From Lachnospiraceae bacterium (lineage in GTDB: Bacteria; Bacillota; Clostridia; Lachnospirales; Lachnospiraceae), in assembly GCA_018056425.1 (NCBI GenBank), contig JAGPFR010000002.1:1-64000 (forward strand): a DNA stretch of 64,000 nucleotides, written 5' to 3'. Numbering within the stretch: the stretch's first letter is position 1; each line of letters begins with the position of its first letter. Below the pieces are notes generated by a model. That model saw only the letters and a list, made by a program, of their open reading frames with translations, ran no database searches and had not been told where the DNA came from. This document shows, in pieces, positions 35,019 to 43,861 of the stretch. The position numbers and the translations under genes are program-made.

Positions 35019-36203
35019 TTACCTCTCACGCTGTCCCATGTGTGTATAGATGTCTCCCGTCTCGCCTGTTTCTGCGATCTTTGCCAGTCTGTCATACACA
35101 CTCCCCGCGGCTTCCACGGTAAAATCTCTTCCGCCGAGACCGAATACTATATCAACCATAAGAGGTCTTGTTTTCAGGTTATAACATGCACCTGAGGTTT
35201 CTGCATAAAGAGGGCCGCCGCATCCGGAGAAGCCTTCCGACTTATCCATTATGGCAACTGCCTTGCAGTTCTTAAGTGCGTTTGCGATCTCTTCGCCGGG
35301 GAAAGGTCTGAAGACTCTGATCTTGACAAGTCCTGCCTTAACGCCCCGGCTTCTTAACTCATCAACCGCTGCCTTTGCGGTTCCTGCAGAAGACCCCATG
35401 ATGACCATCGCAAGTTCCGCATCTTCCATCCTGTATTCTTCGATGAGTCCGTACTTTCTTCCGAAAGTCTTCTCAAAGTCAGCCGCAACGTCTAAGATGA
35501 CCTGCTTGGCATTCATCATCGCATGAGCCTGTGCAACTCTGGCTTCCATATAATATGCGCTGATACCGTAAGGGCCCACCGCAAGAGGATTCTCTTCCTT
35601 GAGAAGGTAATTCTCGGGATGATACTCTCCTACGAATGCCTTAACCTTATCGTCTTCTTCAAGCTCGATGTTCTCGATCGCATGGGATGTGATGAATCCG
35701 TCCTCACAGATCATGAGGGGAAGTCTTACATCGGGATGCTCGGCAATACGGTGTGCCTGAAGATAGTTGTCATATACTTCCTGGTTGTTCTCTGCGTAGA
35801 TCTGGATAAATCCTGAGTCACGCTCAGCCATGGAGTCGGAATAGTCGTGATTGATGTTGATGGGGCCGGTAAGTGCACGGCATGCAACCGCGAGGACTAC
35901 GGGAAGTCTCGAAGATGCAGCAACATACAGAACCTCGTTCATAAATGAAAGTCCGGCAGAGGATGTGGCGGTAACCGCTCTGCAGCCTGCAGCCTCTGCT
36001 CCGAGACATGCGGAAAGCGATGAATGCTCACTTTCTACGCAGATGAACTCGGTATCAACCTTGCCGTCTGCAACATACTGTGCAAAATACTGAGGGATCT
36101 CGGTTGAAGGAGTTATGGGGAACATTGCAAATACATCGGGATTGATCTGTCTCATCGCTGTTGCGATAGCTTCGTTACCCGATAATCTCTCTCTGATGCT
36201 CAT
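35019..36203 (-). CDS. porA: 2-oxoacid:ferredoxin oxidoreductase, alpha subunit
   Basis: Supplies the pyrimidine-binding and oxoacid-binding domains of the complex. It opens MSIRERLSGNEAIATAM, followed by MFPITPSTEIPQYFAQ, ESEHSSLSACLGAEAAG and RALTGPININHDYSD. Length 394 aa. A reading 20 codons longer is open, but GGAGGAG precedes the ATG at 36203, whose first base overlaps the porD stop (ATGA), so this start is preferred. Substrate is probably pyruvate, judged from family resemblance and the fermentative context. Confidence 0.93.
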   Translation of the reverse strand: MSIRERLSGNEAIATAMRQINPDVFAMFPITPSTEIPQYFAQYVADGKVDTEFICVESEHSSLSACLGAEAAGCRAVTATSSAGLSFMNEVLYVAASSRLPVVLAVACRALTGPININHDYSDSMAERDSGFIQIYAENNQEVYDNYLQAHRIAEHPDVRLPLMICEDGFITSHAIENIELEEDDKVKAFVGEYHPENYLLKEENPLAVGPYGISAYYMEARVAQAHAMMNAKQVILDVAADFEKTFGRKYGLIEEYRMEDAELAMVIMGSSAGTAKAAVDELRSRGVKAGLVKIRVFRPFPGEEIANALKNCKAVAIMDKSEGFSGCGGPLYAETSGACYNLKTRPLMVDIVFGLGGRDFTVEAAGSVYDRLAKIAETGETGDIYTHMGQRER

Positions 36204-36505
36204 CAGTTCTCCTCCTTCCAGCGGATAGCCTGGAAAGGACAAGCCTTTATGCAGATTCCGCATCCCTTGCAGTGATCGTAATCAAATTCGCCTCTCTTGC
36301 CCTCGCATACGGGGATTGAGGCATCCGGACAAAAAGGTGCGCACAGAAGGCACTGCTTGCACTTCTCTTCGATCCACTCCGGAGTCTTGCTTCTCCACTC
36401 TCCGGTCTTGGTAAGCTTACTGGTTCCGGGCTCATAGATCTCACATCCGACAGTCAAATCCTGCCATGCTATATGTTCATTTATCTCTTCTGCTTTAAGT
36501 CCCAT
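36203..36505 (-). CDS. porD: 2-oxoacid:ferredoxin oxidoreductase, delta subunit (2[4Fe-4S] ferredoxin-like)
   Basis: 100-residue electron-transfer subunit. Two cluster motifs are visible: CKQCLLCAPFCPDA near 54-67 and CKGCGICIKACPFQAI near 79-94, each a CxxCxxCxxxCP. The N-terminal 45 residues (LTVGCEIYEPGTS) match the PorD lead-in. It passes electrons from the TPP/Fe-S centre to ferredoxin. Confidence 0.95.
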   Translation of the reverse strand: MGLKAEEINEHIAWQDLTVGCEIYEPGTSKLTKTGEWRSKTPEWIEEKCKQCLLCAPFCPDASIPVCEGKRGEFDYDHCKGCGICIKACPFQAIRWKEEN

Positions 36506-36506
36506 C

Positions 36507-37082
36507 TTATCCCCTCACTTCCTTCATTGCAGCTCTGAGGCACTGAAGGTTACCTTCGACGAGCTGGGGTTTTTTCGCAAATTTATGTCTGTAGGAGCCC
36601 TCCATGTCTTTGAGGAACTGCTCCTTGTCCACGCACTTGCTTACTTCCACGACTGCGGCAAGCATGGGGGTGTTGGGGAAATATTTTCCGAGATAAGCAA
36701 GGGAAATTGCTCTTGCATCAATGGTGCATACTCTTCCCTTGTATCCCTTGAGAAGGGGTTTTAATTCCTCGGGACTTTTTGCGGAATTGATGATGATCGC
36801 TCCGCTTTCGGATAATCCCGCTGTTACGTCAACGCTCTCGAGAAGAGTCTCGTCAACGACTGCGACGTAATCGGGGTCATAGATATTGGAATGAATGGGA
36901 CATCTTTCTTCAGAAATTCGGTTATATGCCGTAATGGGCGCACCGGACCTCTCGGGACCGTACTCCGGGAAGGACTGTACATACTTTCCGGACATGAATG
37001 CCGCATCAGCAAGAAGCTGGCTTGCGGTTTTGGCACCCTGGCCTCCGCGGCCGTGCCATCTGATTTCGATCATATCGTTCAT
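36507..37082 (-). CDS. porG: 2-oxoacid:ferredoxin oxidoreductase, gamma subunit
   Basis: 191-residue CoA-binding subunit. It starts MIEIRWHGRGGQGAKTASQLLADAA in the family pattern (RxxGRGGQG), followed by FPEYGPERSGAPITAYNRIS. First gene of the porGDAB order, the order known from four-subunit enzymes of archaea and Thermotoga. One base separates it from porD. A candidate extended -10 promoter lies 57 bases upstream. Confidence 0.95.
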   Translation of the reverse strand: MNDMIEIRWHGRGGQGAKTASQLLADAAFMSGKYVQSFPEYGPERSGAPITAYNRISEERCPIHSNIYDPDYVAVVDETLLESVDVTAGLSESGAIIINSAKSPEELKPLLKGYKGRVCTIDARAISLAYLGKYFPNTPMLAAVVEVSKCVDKEQFLKDMEGSYRHKFAKKPQLVEGNLQCLRAAMKEVRG

Positions 37083-37138
37083 TTTGTTTACTCCGTTTCA
37101 ACCCTTACACATAGGAGCGCCGATTGCGCATCCCTGCT

Positions 37139-37147
37139 ATTTTATCA
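37139..37147 (-). promoter_or_regulatory. extended -10 promoter of the por operon
   Basis: Minus strand TGATAAAAT (TGn + TAAAAT) between the response regulator stop and porG. It would separate por transcription from the transporter/regulator genes upstream. Confidence 0.4.
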
Positions 37148-37152
37148 CAAAC

Positions 37153-37896
37153 TCAGCTGTCCGAGGAACTCTGGGCATATTCGGAATAGCTCTTGCCCGT
37201 GAATTTCTTGAAGCATCTCCCGAAATAGTTGGGATCGGGAATACCTACCTTAGCCGACACATTGAACATTTTAACATCGGGACCCGCGAGTTTCATCGCA
37301 TTTTCCATCCTGACCTGTGTCAGATATTGCGCAAATCCCTTGCCGGTCTCGGATTTGAATTTTCTGCTCAGATAGCTGGATGAAAAACCGAACGCCTGAG
37401 CCACGGAAGTAAGATTGAGTGTCGAATCCGTGTAGTTCTCCTGAATGTATTTCATAACCGCCTCAGTCGCGGAAAGCTGCTCTTCCGACGTCTCGGAAGC
37501 TCCCCATTGAACCGGTCCTCTCTCATCGAGTCGGGCCTTTGCTTTCTTAAGAGTCTCCATTACTTCCGACCTTACCATGGGCTTTAACATATATTCGAAA
37601 ATAGAAAGGCTTACGCACTTTCTCGCATATTCGAATTTATCGAATGCGGTCATGATGATGATGATCAGATCGGGGTATCTCTCAGTTGCGATCTCCGAAA
37701 ACTGTATTCCGTCCATGAAGGGCATCGATATATCAACAAAAGCTATGTCGGGTTTTATCTCATCGATGGTATTGATCGCCTCGATACCGCTCTCCGCCTC
37801 TCCGGCAACGCACATATCAAGGCTCTCCCAGTCGATCGATTCCTTCATGAGCTTCCTCGCGGAGGCTTCATCGTCTATCAGCATTACATTGTACAT
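37153..37896 (-). CDS. YesN/AraC-type response regulator
   Basis: DNA-binding regulator paired with the histidine kinase upstream. The receiver domain (1-120) has DDE near the start, the phosphoacceptor Asp in DIAFVDISMPFMDG, and Lys in YMLKPM. The C-terminal AraC HTH pair covers about 145-245 (TSVAQAFGFSSSYLSRKFK, VGIPDPNYFGRCFKKFTGKSYSEY). At 247 aa it lacks the 200-250 residue middle region of many YesN proteins. It probably activates the sugar transporter genes just upstream. The start overlaps the kinase stop by one base. Confidence 0.94.
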   Translation of the reverse strand: MYNVMLIDDEASARKLMKESIDWESLDMCVAGEAESGIEAINTIDEIKPDIAFVDISMPFMDGIQFSEIATERYPDLIIIIMTAFDKFEYARKCVSLSIFEYMLKPMVRSEVMETLKKAKARLDERGPVQWGASETSEEQLSATEAVMKYIQENYTDSTLNLTSVAQAFGFSSSYLSRKFKSETGKGFAQYLTQVRMENAMKLAGPDVKMFNVSAKVGIPDPNYFGRCFKKFTGKSYSEYAQSSSDS

Positions 37897-39641
37897 TATC
37901 TATCCTCCTCCGCTTTGGGAACGGTAGTTGCAGGAACGATAAATTCGACCCTGGTATACTCCCCTTCCTCACTCTCGATCTTTACAACATTATCACGATT
38001 ATAATAATATCTCAATCTTTCTATGGTTCCCCACAGTCCGAAACTCTCTTCATTTGCAGAAACCTTCTTATCACCGGACATTATCTTTTCTGCGGTTTCC
38101 CTGCTCATTCCGACACCGGTGTCATATACAACAAGGTGCAGCAGATTGTCGTCTTCGATCGTTGCGGAGATCCTGATGATTCCTTCTTCGCCCTTAAGTC
38201 TTATACCGTGGTAAATACTGTTTTCTACAAGGGGCTGAAGGATAAGCTTGGGAACTATGCATTTAAGGCACTCGTTCTTAATATCATATTCGTCCCGGAT
38301 AACTTCACCGTATCTGAGTTTCTGGAGTGCGAGATAATCCCTTACTATCAGGACTTCTCTTTCAAGCGGGATTTCCTTATCTCCCTTGCTCAGGAAGTTT
38401 CTGTAGAATCTTCCCAGTGTTTCAAGCGCGGAGCTTACGTCTCCCGCTCCGTTACGAAGTGCCAGGGAGCTTATCATACCTATCGAATTATAGAGGAAAT
38501 GAGGTTTTATCTGCTCCTGCAACACTCTCATCTCGGCTCTCTGGATCGTCTGCTCCTTGGTGATAAGTTCCTGTATCAGATCCCTTATCCTGATTACCAT
38601 GGAGTTATAGGAATCTTTGAGAAGTCCGATCTCATTATCAGGCATCCGGTCTGTTATGATGACCAGTTCCTTTTCCGTCTCACCCATATTCATGGCCTTG
38701 GTAAGACGGTTTATGGGTTTTGTTATCTGTGCGGATACGAATCGTCCGAGTACAAAAAGCCCCACAGTCATCGCTGCCATCAGAAATCCCAGTATTCCGA
38801 CCGTCCTCTCGGGGATCGGCTTTCCTTCAAGCGAGATACTGCTGATAAGGATTATGGGGGTATCGCTTACCCTTATTCCGGATACCATGACTCTTTGTCC
38901 GCGGTAAATATACAGTTTATGCGTAACCGTATCACCGGCTAAAGACCTGTCATAAACCCTGGCAAGATTCCTGTCGCCGGACAGATATGTTCCGTCAAGT
39001 CCCACAGCACATATATCACTGCCGGGGAGCGCTGCGATCGCCTGATCTATAACCTTACCGGATACCAGAAGCATCAGATAACCGGTCCGATCCTGGGTAT
39101 TCATATCATAAAAAGCACGCTCTATGGAGATAAACGGATAATTGTCTATCTTCCTGAGCGTGCCGTTTCCGTTAGCATATTCAAGTGCTCTTCCTCTGAG
39201 AGAAAGAACAGCATTTGGCCACATATCTTCTACATATCTTTCATCATCAAGTACAAATACGCCTCTTTTGGTGCATGCGTATAATCCGTCGGTCCTGAAA
39301 GCATACACTGCCTCTACACCGCTCGTAACATTCAGGATCCTCTGAATGCTGTATTTTGCATCTATAACAATATTAAGAGCCTCTTCGCTGTCCTCCTCTT
39401 TGAGGAAGGCAGCGAGAGGCTCCTCCATGATCATAAGTTTGGATAACTCTTTATACCCTTCAATTGATGAAGAGATACTGACAGATAATCCTATAAGCTT
39501 GCTCTCTGCTTCTCTGACCGCAGACTCCTGTTCCTCTCTTCTGACGATGAGAAGAGTGGTTACCAGAAAAGCTATTGTCAAAAGCGCAACTACCAGGAAA
39601 AATACCCAGCGCAGTTTGCGAGACAGCGAGCCGATTCGCAT
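37896..39641 (-). CDS. YesM-type sensor histidine kinase
   Basis: 581 aa. TM1 about 11-32, an extracellular sensing region about 33-275 (likely Cache fold), TM2 about 280-302, HAMP about 300-355 (VSAQITKPINRLTKAM), His-kinase domain with phosphoacceptor His in EQIKPHFLYNSIGM, and ATPase motifs LVENSIYHG and VYDTGVGMS. YesM kinases usually sense extracellular sugars or their binding proteins and regulate adjacent ABC importers, which fits the MalEFG-type genes directly upstream in the same operon. Confidence 0.94.
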   Translation of the reverse strand: MRIGSLSRKLRWVFFLVVALLTIAFLVTTLLIVRREEQESAVREAESKLIGLSVSISSSIEGYKELSKLMIMEEPLAAFLKEEDSEEALNIVIDAKYSIQRILNVTSGVEAVYAFRTDGLYACTKRGVFVLDDERYVEDMWPNAVLSLRGRALEYANGNGTLRKIDNYPFISIERAFYDMNTQDRTGYLMLLVSGKVIDQAIAALPGSDICAVGLDGTYLSGDRNLARVYDRSLAGDTVTHKLYIYRGQRVMVSGIRVSDTPIILISSISLEGKPIPERTVGILGFLMAAMTVGLFVLGRFVSAQITKPINRLTKAMNMGETEKELVIITDRMPDNEIGLLKDSYNSMVIRIRDLIQELITKEQTIQRAEMRVLQEQIKPHFLYNSIGMISSLALRNGAGDVSSALETLGRFYRNFLSKGDKEIPLEREVLIVRDYLALQKLRYGEVIRDEYDIKNECLKCIVPKLILQPLVENSIYHGIRLKGEEGIIRISATIEDDNLLHLVVYDTGVGMSRETAEKIMSGDKKVSANEESFGLWGTIERLRYYYNRDNVVKIESEEGEYTRVEFIVPATTVPKAEEDR

Positions 39642-39666
39642 TGTTCAATACCGCCTTATAAGAGTA

Positions 39667-40533
39667 TCAACCCTTAACGGCACCAACAACGAAGCTTTCC
39701 TGAATCTTTCCGCTCATGAAGATGTAAACAATGAGCATAGGGAATGTAGCAATAACGAGTGCCGCACCTATAGGGCCCCACTCAGTCGTGTACTGTCCGG
39801 ACAGAGCCTGGATACCGACGGGGAGGGTTTTGAATTTACTGTCGCTTATGAAGACGTTAGCGAACATCAGCTCGTTCCAGCACTGAAGGAAGGTATAGAT
39901 GCTGATGGTAGCAAGAGCAGGCTTCATAAGAGGTACGATAACTACGCCGAATGTTCTGAAAGGTCCGCAACCATCGATATATGCTGCTTCATCGATATCC
40001 TTGGGAATCTCTACCATGAATCCGGTACAGATCAGGATACCCATTGCAAGCGAGAACGCCGCATAAGGGAAGATCAGTGAGAAATGGCTGTTAAGAATAC
40101 CCATGTTTCTCAGAGTGATGAATACAGGGACGATCGATGCGTGAATGGGGATGGTGAGTCCGAGCATAAAGAACGCATTGGTCTGGCTGCTGAGTTTCCA
40201 CTTAAGACGGGTGATCGCATATGTTGCCATCATTGAAGCAATGATTACGAGTGCGATTGCTGCTACAGAAACAATGACGGAGTTAATAAAGTATCTGGGC
40301 ATGTTACCGGTCTTCCATGCAGATGCATAGTTTGACCATTTCCAATCCCAGGGAAGTCCGATGAGGTTCTTACCGAAGATTTCCTCGTTGGTCTTGAGTG
40401 AGAAGGTGAACATCCAGTAAACCGGGAAAAGGTTTACGATTGCCCATATAACTAATATAACATACATCAAAATGTTTCTGACATGAAATTTTGAGGATGA
40501 TGCATCCTTGTCAAACTTATTGTAATTTGCCAT
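39667..40533 (-). CDS. carbohydrate ABC transporter permease (MalG type)
   Basis: 288-residue inner-membrane permease with six helices. The coupling motif EAAYIDGCGPFRTFGVVIVPLMKP is the EAA loop that contacts the ATPase. N-terminus ILMYVILVIWAIVNLFPVYWM is the usual MalG/ LacG first helix. It follows the MalF-type gene by one base. No ATPase gene is in this cluster, so a shared MsmK-like ATPase elsewhere is expected. Confidence 0.95.
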   Translation of the reverse strand: MANYNKFDKDASSSKFHVRNILMYVILVIWAIVNLFPVYWMFTFSLKTNEEIFGKNLIGLPWDWKWSNYASAWKTGNMPRYFINSVIVSVAAIALVIIASMMATYAITRLKWKLSSQTNAFFMLGLTIPIHASIVPVFITLRNMGILNSHFSLIFPYAAFSLAMGILICTGFMVEIPKDIDEAAYIDGCGPFRTFGVVIVPLMKPALATISIYTFLQCWNELMFANVFISDSKFKTLPVGIQALSGQYTTEWGPIGAALVIATFPMLIVYIFMSGKIQESFVVGAVKG

Positions 40534-40534
40534 A

Positions 40535-41416
40535 TCAATCTTCCTCCTTAAACGCTCTGCTTATAATAAGCGCGAACGCGAAGCAGAGGATGATCATCAT
40601 TACCGCAATAGCCGAACCCATACCGTAACGGTTACGCTGGAAGAGCATCTCGATCATACGGGTCGAAGGAACTTCGGTCGCATGCAGAGGTCCGCCGTTG
40701 GTAAGGACATAGATAAGGTCAAAGGATTTGAGTGATCCGGTTACCGCAAAGATAACGCTGACCTTGATGATAGGCTTGATAGAGGGAATAACGATGTATC
40801 TGTTAACCTGTCTTTCGGTAGCTCCGTCGATCCTTGCTGCTTCACGGAGGTCGGGGGAAACGCCCTTAACGCCCGCATACATAAGGAGCATATGGTAGCC
40901 TACATACTGCCACAGTGTGGGGATGAAAACAGAGATAAGTGCGGTCTGTTTTTCACCGAGCCAGATACGGCAGAGGTTCTCAAGTCCGAGTCCTTTGAGA
41001 GCGGCATTGAGAAGACCGTAATCGGGGTTGTAGATCTTCAGCCAGAGCTGACCGATAACTACGGTGGAGATAAGTACAGGCATGAAATAAAATGACAGGA
41101 AAGGTTTCTCACCCTTGATTCCTCTTCCGAGTACAAGAGCAAGTCCGAGTGATACAGGAAGCTGTATAAAAACCGACAAAGCAGCCAGGATGCAGGCATT
41201 TCCGAGTGCCTTTAAGAATCCGATGGCTTTGCTGGTGAATAATTCTTTGTAATTAGCGAGACCGAGGAATGTCATATCGCCCATTCCGTTCCAGTCAAAA
41301 AAGCTGTAGTACACCGATTTCAAGATAGGCGCGATCAGTATTCCTATAAACAGCGCCAGCGCGGGTAACAAAAACAGGAATACCGCTAATCCGTTTACGA
41401 TATCTTTCTTCTTCAT
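40535..41416 (-). CDS. carbohydrate ABC transporter permease (MalF/UgpA type)
   Basis: 293-residue permease with six helices and the coupling motif REAARIDGATERQVNRYIVIPSIKP. The extracellular entrance motif FFDWNGMGDMTFLGLANYKELF after helix 1 is typical for oligosaccharide permeases. Pairs with the MalG-type protein downstream. Substrate cannot be read from sequence. Confidence 0.95.
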   Translation of the reverse strand: MKKKDIVNGLAVFLFLLPALALFIGILIAPILKSVYYSFFDWNGMGDMTFLGLANYKELFTSKAIGFLKALGNACILAALSVFIQLPVSLGLALVLGRGIKGEKPFLSFYFMPVLISTVVIGQLWLKIYNPDYGLLNAALKGLGLENLCRIWLGEKQTALISVFIPTLWQYVGYHMLLMYAGVKGVSPDLREAARIDGATERQVNRYIVIPSIKPIIKVSVIFAVTGSLKSFDLIYVLTNGGPLHATEVPSTRMIEMLFQRNRYGMGSAIAVMMIILCFAFALIISRAFKEED

Positions 41417-41478
41417 TGGCTAAGCCTTCCAAAATAATTCGGACCCTTTCGGATCCGTTCTCATTAAATAGTATATCC

Positions 41479-41528
41479 GTGCGACCTCCGCTGGCGCGAG
41501 GGGGTTGTTGCAAGGCAGAAGGCCGCAC
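41479..41528 (-). promoter_or_regulatory. intercistronic hairpin after the binding-protein gene
   Basis: On the minus strand GTGCGGCCTT pairs with GAGGTCGCAC (with G-U pairs) around a 30-base GC-rich loop region. No T-run follows, so it is more likely an mRNA-stabilising or processing hairpin that keeps binding-protein mRNA more abundant than permease mRNA. Confidence 0.5.
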
Positions 41529-41556
41529 GTCTATACAAGTAACAACAGAGATTAAA

Positions 41557-42882
41557 TTATCTTATGTCGTTGGCAAGTCCTTCGATGAATCCCTGACCAT
41601 CGACTTCACAACCATAAACGAGCTCTACATATGAGAGATAGGTGTTAGCGTCGTCTGCGTTCATAGCGGTGTCTCCGAAGAGAACGTATCCGGTAGCGTT
41701 TCCGCAGATCTCTGCTACGGTCTGAGTAAGAGGATTTACTGCAGAGGTATCTCCGTAAGGAGTCCAAGCAGGAAGTCCGCATCCATCAAGATATCCGTAG
41801 TGGCAGATAAGCTTTCCAAGCTCGAAGCAATACTTAGCAGCGATGTCAGCGTTCTCGGAAGAAGCTGCAACTGCAAGAGTATCGGAAGGTCCACCGATAA
41901 GCTGTCCAAGAGAAGCCTTATCAGGGTTGATTACGGGGAACTCAGCAACCTTTACGTTAAGGTCAGCGTGCTGTGCGAAGTCTGCACAGTTCCAGGTTCC
42001 GTTCATGTAGAAAGCATACTTTCCTTCGATGAAGTTGTTCTTAACTTCGTCGTTTGAAAGAGCGATTCCGTTAGGATCGAAGTATCCGTTGTTTACAAGG
42101 CCCTGGAAGGTATCAACTGCTGCAGCTACGTCAGGGTTGTTCCAAGTTGCTCTTCCGAGGAAGATGTCGTTGAGGGTCTCATATCCTACAGACTTCTCGA
42201 TTACGGACTCAAGATACTCGGTAACACACCAAGTCTCTTTTCCTGCACATCCGAAAGGAGTGATTCCGGCTGCCTTAAGAGCGTCACAGCACTCGATGAA
42301 CTCATCATAAGTTCCGGGAATCTCATCATAGCCAACCTGCTTGAGGAGATCCATGTTAGCGAAGAGACCAACGATGTTCATGGTAAGGGGAACACCGTAG
42401 TGCTTTCCGTCATAGGTGGAGTTTCCGAGCATTGACTCAGGAAGCTCATCCTTGAACTCTTCGTAAGCAGCGTCAAGGCAGTAAACCTTTCCTGCATCTA
42501 CGAAGTCAGCAAGGAATGCGCATGACCAGGTGAAGAAGATATCAGGCATCTCGTTAGCTGAAACAGCAGCCTTGATCTTGGTCTTGTAAGACTGATTCTC
42601 GAAAGCTTCCCAGTTAAGAGTGATGTTGGGATACTTCTCAGCCATGTCAGCGATAGCTGCTTCATAAGAGTGACGGTTAGAGTCGCTCTCGGTAGCGATA
42701 CACCACATGTCGAGGGTAATCTCTGCTGCAGCTACGTCCTCATCGGATACAGGTGCGGGAGCAGGTTCGTTGGATGCTGCGGGAGAGGGCTCTACACTGA
42801 CTGCTCCGGTATTGTTACCGCAAGCTGCAAGTGAAAGAACCATTGCTCCTGCCATTACAAGTGACAACAGTTTTCTTTTCAT
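41557..42882 (-). CDS. extracellular sugar-binding lipoprotein (solute-binding protein family 1)
   Basis: 441 aa. Signal peptide with lipobox LSLAAC (lipidated Cys21), a Ser/Pro/Ala-rich linker, then the binding domain: ITLDMWCIATESDSNR, MPDIFFTWSCAF, YAFYMNGTWNCADF, LIGGPSDTLAVAASS. It captures an oligosaccharide for the MalFG-type permeases downstream. First gene of the transporter/YesMN operon, preceded by AAAGGAGG. Its GC-rich third positions and high Ala content fit a highly expressed gene. Confidence 0.94.
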   Translation of the reverse strand: MKRKLLSLVMAGAMVLSLAACGNNTGAVSVEPSPAASNEPAPAPVSDEDVAAAEITLDMWCIATESDSNRHSYEAAIADMAEKYPNITLNWEAFENQSYKTKIKAAVSANEMPDIFFTWSCAFLADFVDAGKVYCLDAAYEEFKDELPESMLGNSTYDGKHYGVPLTMNIVGLFANMDLLKQVGYDEIPGTYDEFIECCDALKAAGITPFGCAGKETWCVTEYLESVIEKSVGYETLNDIFLGRATWNNPDVAAAVDTFQGLVNNGYFDPNGIALSNDEVKNNFIEGKYAFYMNGTWNCADFAQHADLNVKVAEFPVINPDKASLGQLIGGPSDTLAVAASSENADIAAKYCFELGKLICHYGYLDGCGLPAWTPYGDTSAVNPLTQTVAEICGNATGYVLFGDTAMNADDANTYLSYVELVYGCEVDGQGFIEGLANDIR

Positions 42883-42919
42883 AATTTCCTCCTTTAATGA
42901 TTATGAAAAAATAATTTAT

Positions 42920-42945
42920 ATCTCAAAGGCCGAAGCCTCAGAAAT
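42920..42945 (-). terminator. weak hairpin between lipoprotein and binding-protein genes
   Basis: ATTTCTGAGGC-ttcg-GCCTTTGAGAT on the minus strand, a stem with one mismatch and a UUCG loop, followed by an A/T-rich stretch with several T. A partial terminator or attenuator. Confidence 0.4.
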
Positions 42946-42963
42946 ATCTGATTGGGTGACCGG

Positions 42964-43509
42964 TCATTTCTCGGTCGGAACTACGGGCCAGGGATACTCG
43001 ACTGTCATTATATTTCCATCGATGTGGTAGTAAATGAAAGTATCCGGATACATATCGTTGTAGATGAGCTGTATCATTCCCTGTTCTTCATCAAGTACGT
43101 AATATCCGGGTGAGTAGTAATCTTCTCTGAAAGTTCCCTTATCGGTAAATTCAAAAGAGAGATTTCCGTCTACTTCCTGCCAGAAACCGATTATTCCGTC
43201 TGGCTCTCCCTCACCTGTGTATTCGTATACGGCTGTCTCGTAAAGGAGCATCGTGTCACCGTCGGGGACAAATCTCATTCCGATCTCATAGCCTTCTTTA
43301 TCGGTAAGGGTCAGGTAGTCATTCTCGAGTGTGTAAGTGTATCTGTGATCTTTATATTCCGCTTTTCCGTTATCATAAAGAGTAAGGATAGTTACATCAG
43401 GCTCGTGGATATATGCCCACTCCTGCTTGGATGCGCTTGAACATCCGCCCACTATCAGGATCACAAGCATGGAGATAAGTACAAGTTTAAGAGTTTTAAG
43501 GCTTCTCAT
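42964..43509 (-). CDS. small lipoprotein of unknown function
   Basis: 181 aa. Signal peptide LVLISMLVILIVGGCSS with the lipid-attachment Cys in VGGCSS, then a repeated beta-rich pattern: TILTLYDNGKAEYKDHRYTY, IIGFWQEVDGNLSFEFTDKGTF, YYHIDGNIMTVEYPW. This looks like the two-repeat, lipocalin-like DUF5640-type fold, but that is a guess. The frame begins at a TTG three codons earlier; the ATG at 43509 has GAGG 10 bases ahead and is preferred. It has its own good promoter. Confidence 0.8.
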   Translation of the reverse strand: MRSLKTLKLVLISMLVILIVGGCSSASKQEWAYIHEPDVTILTLYDNGKAEYKDHRYTYTLENDYLTLTDKEGYEIGMRFVPDGDTMLLYETAVYEYTGEGEPDGIIGFWQEVDGNLSFEFTDKGTFREDYYSPGYYVLDEEQGMIQLIYNDMYPDTFIYYHIDGNIMTVEYPWPVVPTEK

Positions 43510-43550
43510 TTTAAACAAACCTCTATCGCCAATTCCCTTTTTATGAACAA

Positions 43551-43579
43551 ATTGTAAATAAACCTTGATTTTCTGTAAA
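43551..43579 (-). promoter_or_regulatory. promoter of the lipoprotein gene
   Basis: Minus strand TTTACA (43574-43579), 17-base spacer, TACAAT (43551-43556), about 40 bases before the start codon. Confidence 0.65.
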
Positions 43580-43745
43580 TGGAAAAACTTTACATTTTGA
43601 AAGCAATTTTTTTACATCTGCACATAAAATACAAAACATGGTAAAAATTTTTTGTGCTTTTTGACTAATCCGGCACCCAGGGCACCCTACCATGTAAGCA
43701 CTTTCATACATTTTTTGTTATATTTTAATGTGCATTTTGACAAAG

Positions 43746-43843
43746 ACGTGACAAGGGGTCGGACCCTCTGTCATCTTCATGACCACATCGCCATTACGCG
43801 AATTTCGCACAAAGATGACAGAGGGTCCGACCCCTTGTCACGT
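43746..43843. repeat. 32-bp perfect inverted repeat (REP/MITE-like element)
   Basis: Arms 43746-43777 and 43812-43843 are exact reverse complements, separated by 34 bases. Each arm contains GGGTCGGACCC, itself nearly palindromic, plus the flanks GTGACAAGG and TCTGTCATCTT. No transposase is nearby. The form suggests a non-autonomous mobile or REP-type element; the lack of a T-run argues against a simple terminator. It fills most of the space between the flavoprotein stop and the lipoprotein promoter; the rest (43580-43745) is A/T-rich with nothing recognised. Confidence 0.85.
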
Positions 43844-43861
43844 TATTGTAATATGATACTA

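Noticed and set aside
41479..41528. Riboswitch before the permease genes
   Set aside because: A single GC-rich stem with no conserved aptamer elements; its position after a binding-protein gene fits an mRNA-stability hairpin.
43747..43842. Intrinsic terminator for the lipoprotein or flavoprotein genes
   Set aside because: The arms are 32 bases with a 34-base spacer and no T-run on either side, unlike the clear terminators elsewhere in the window; a mobile-type repeat fits better.
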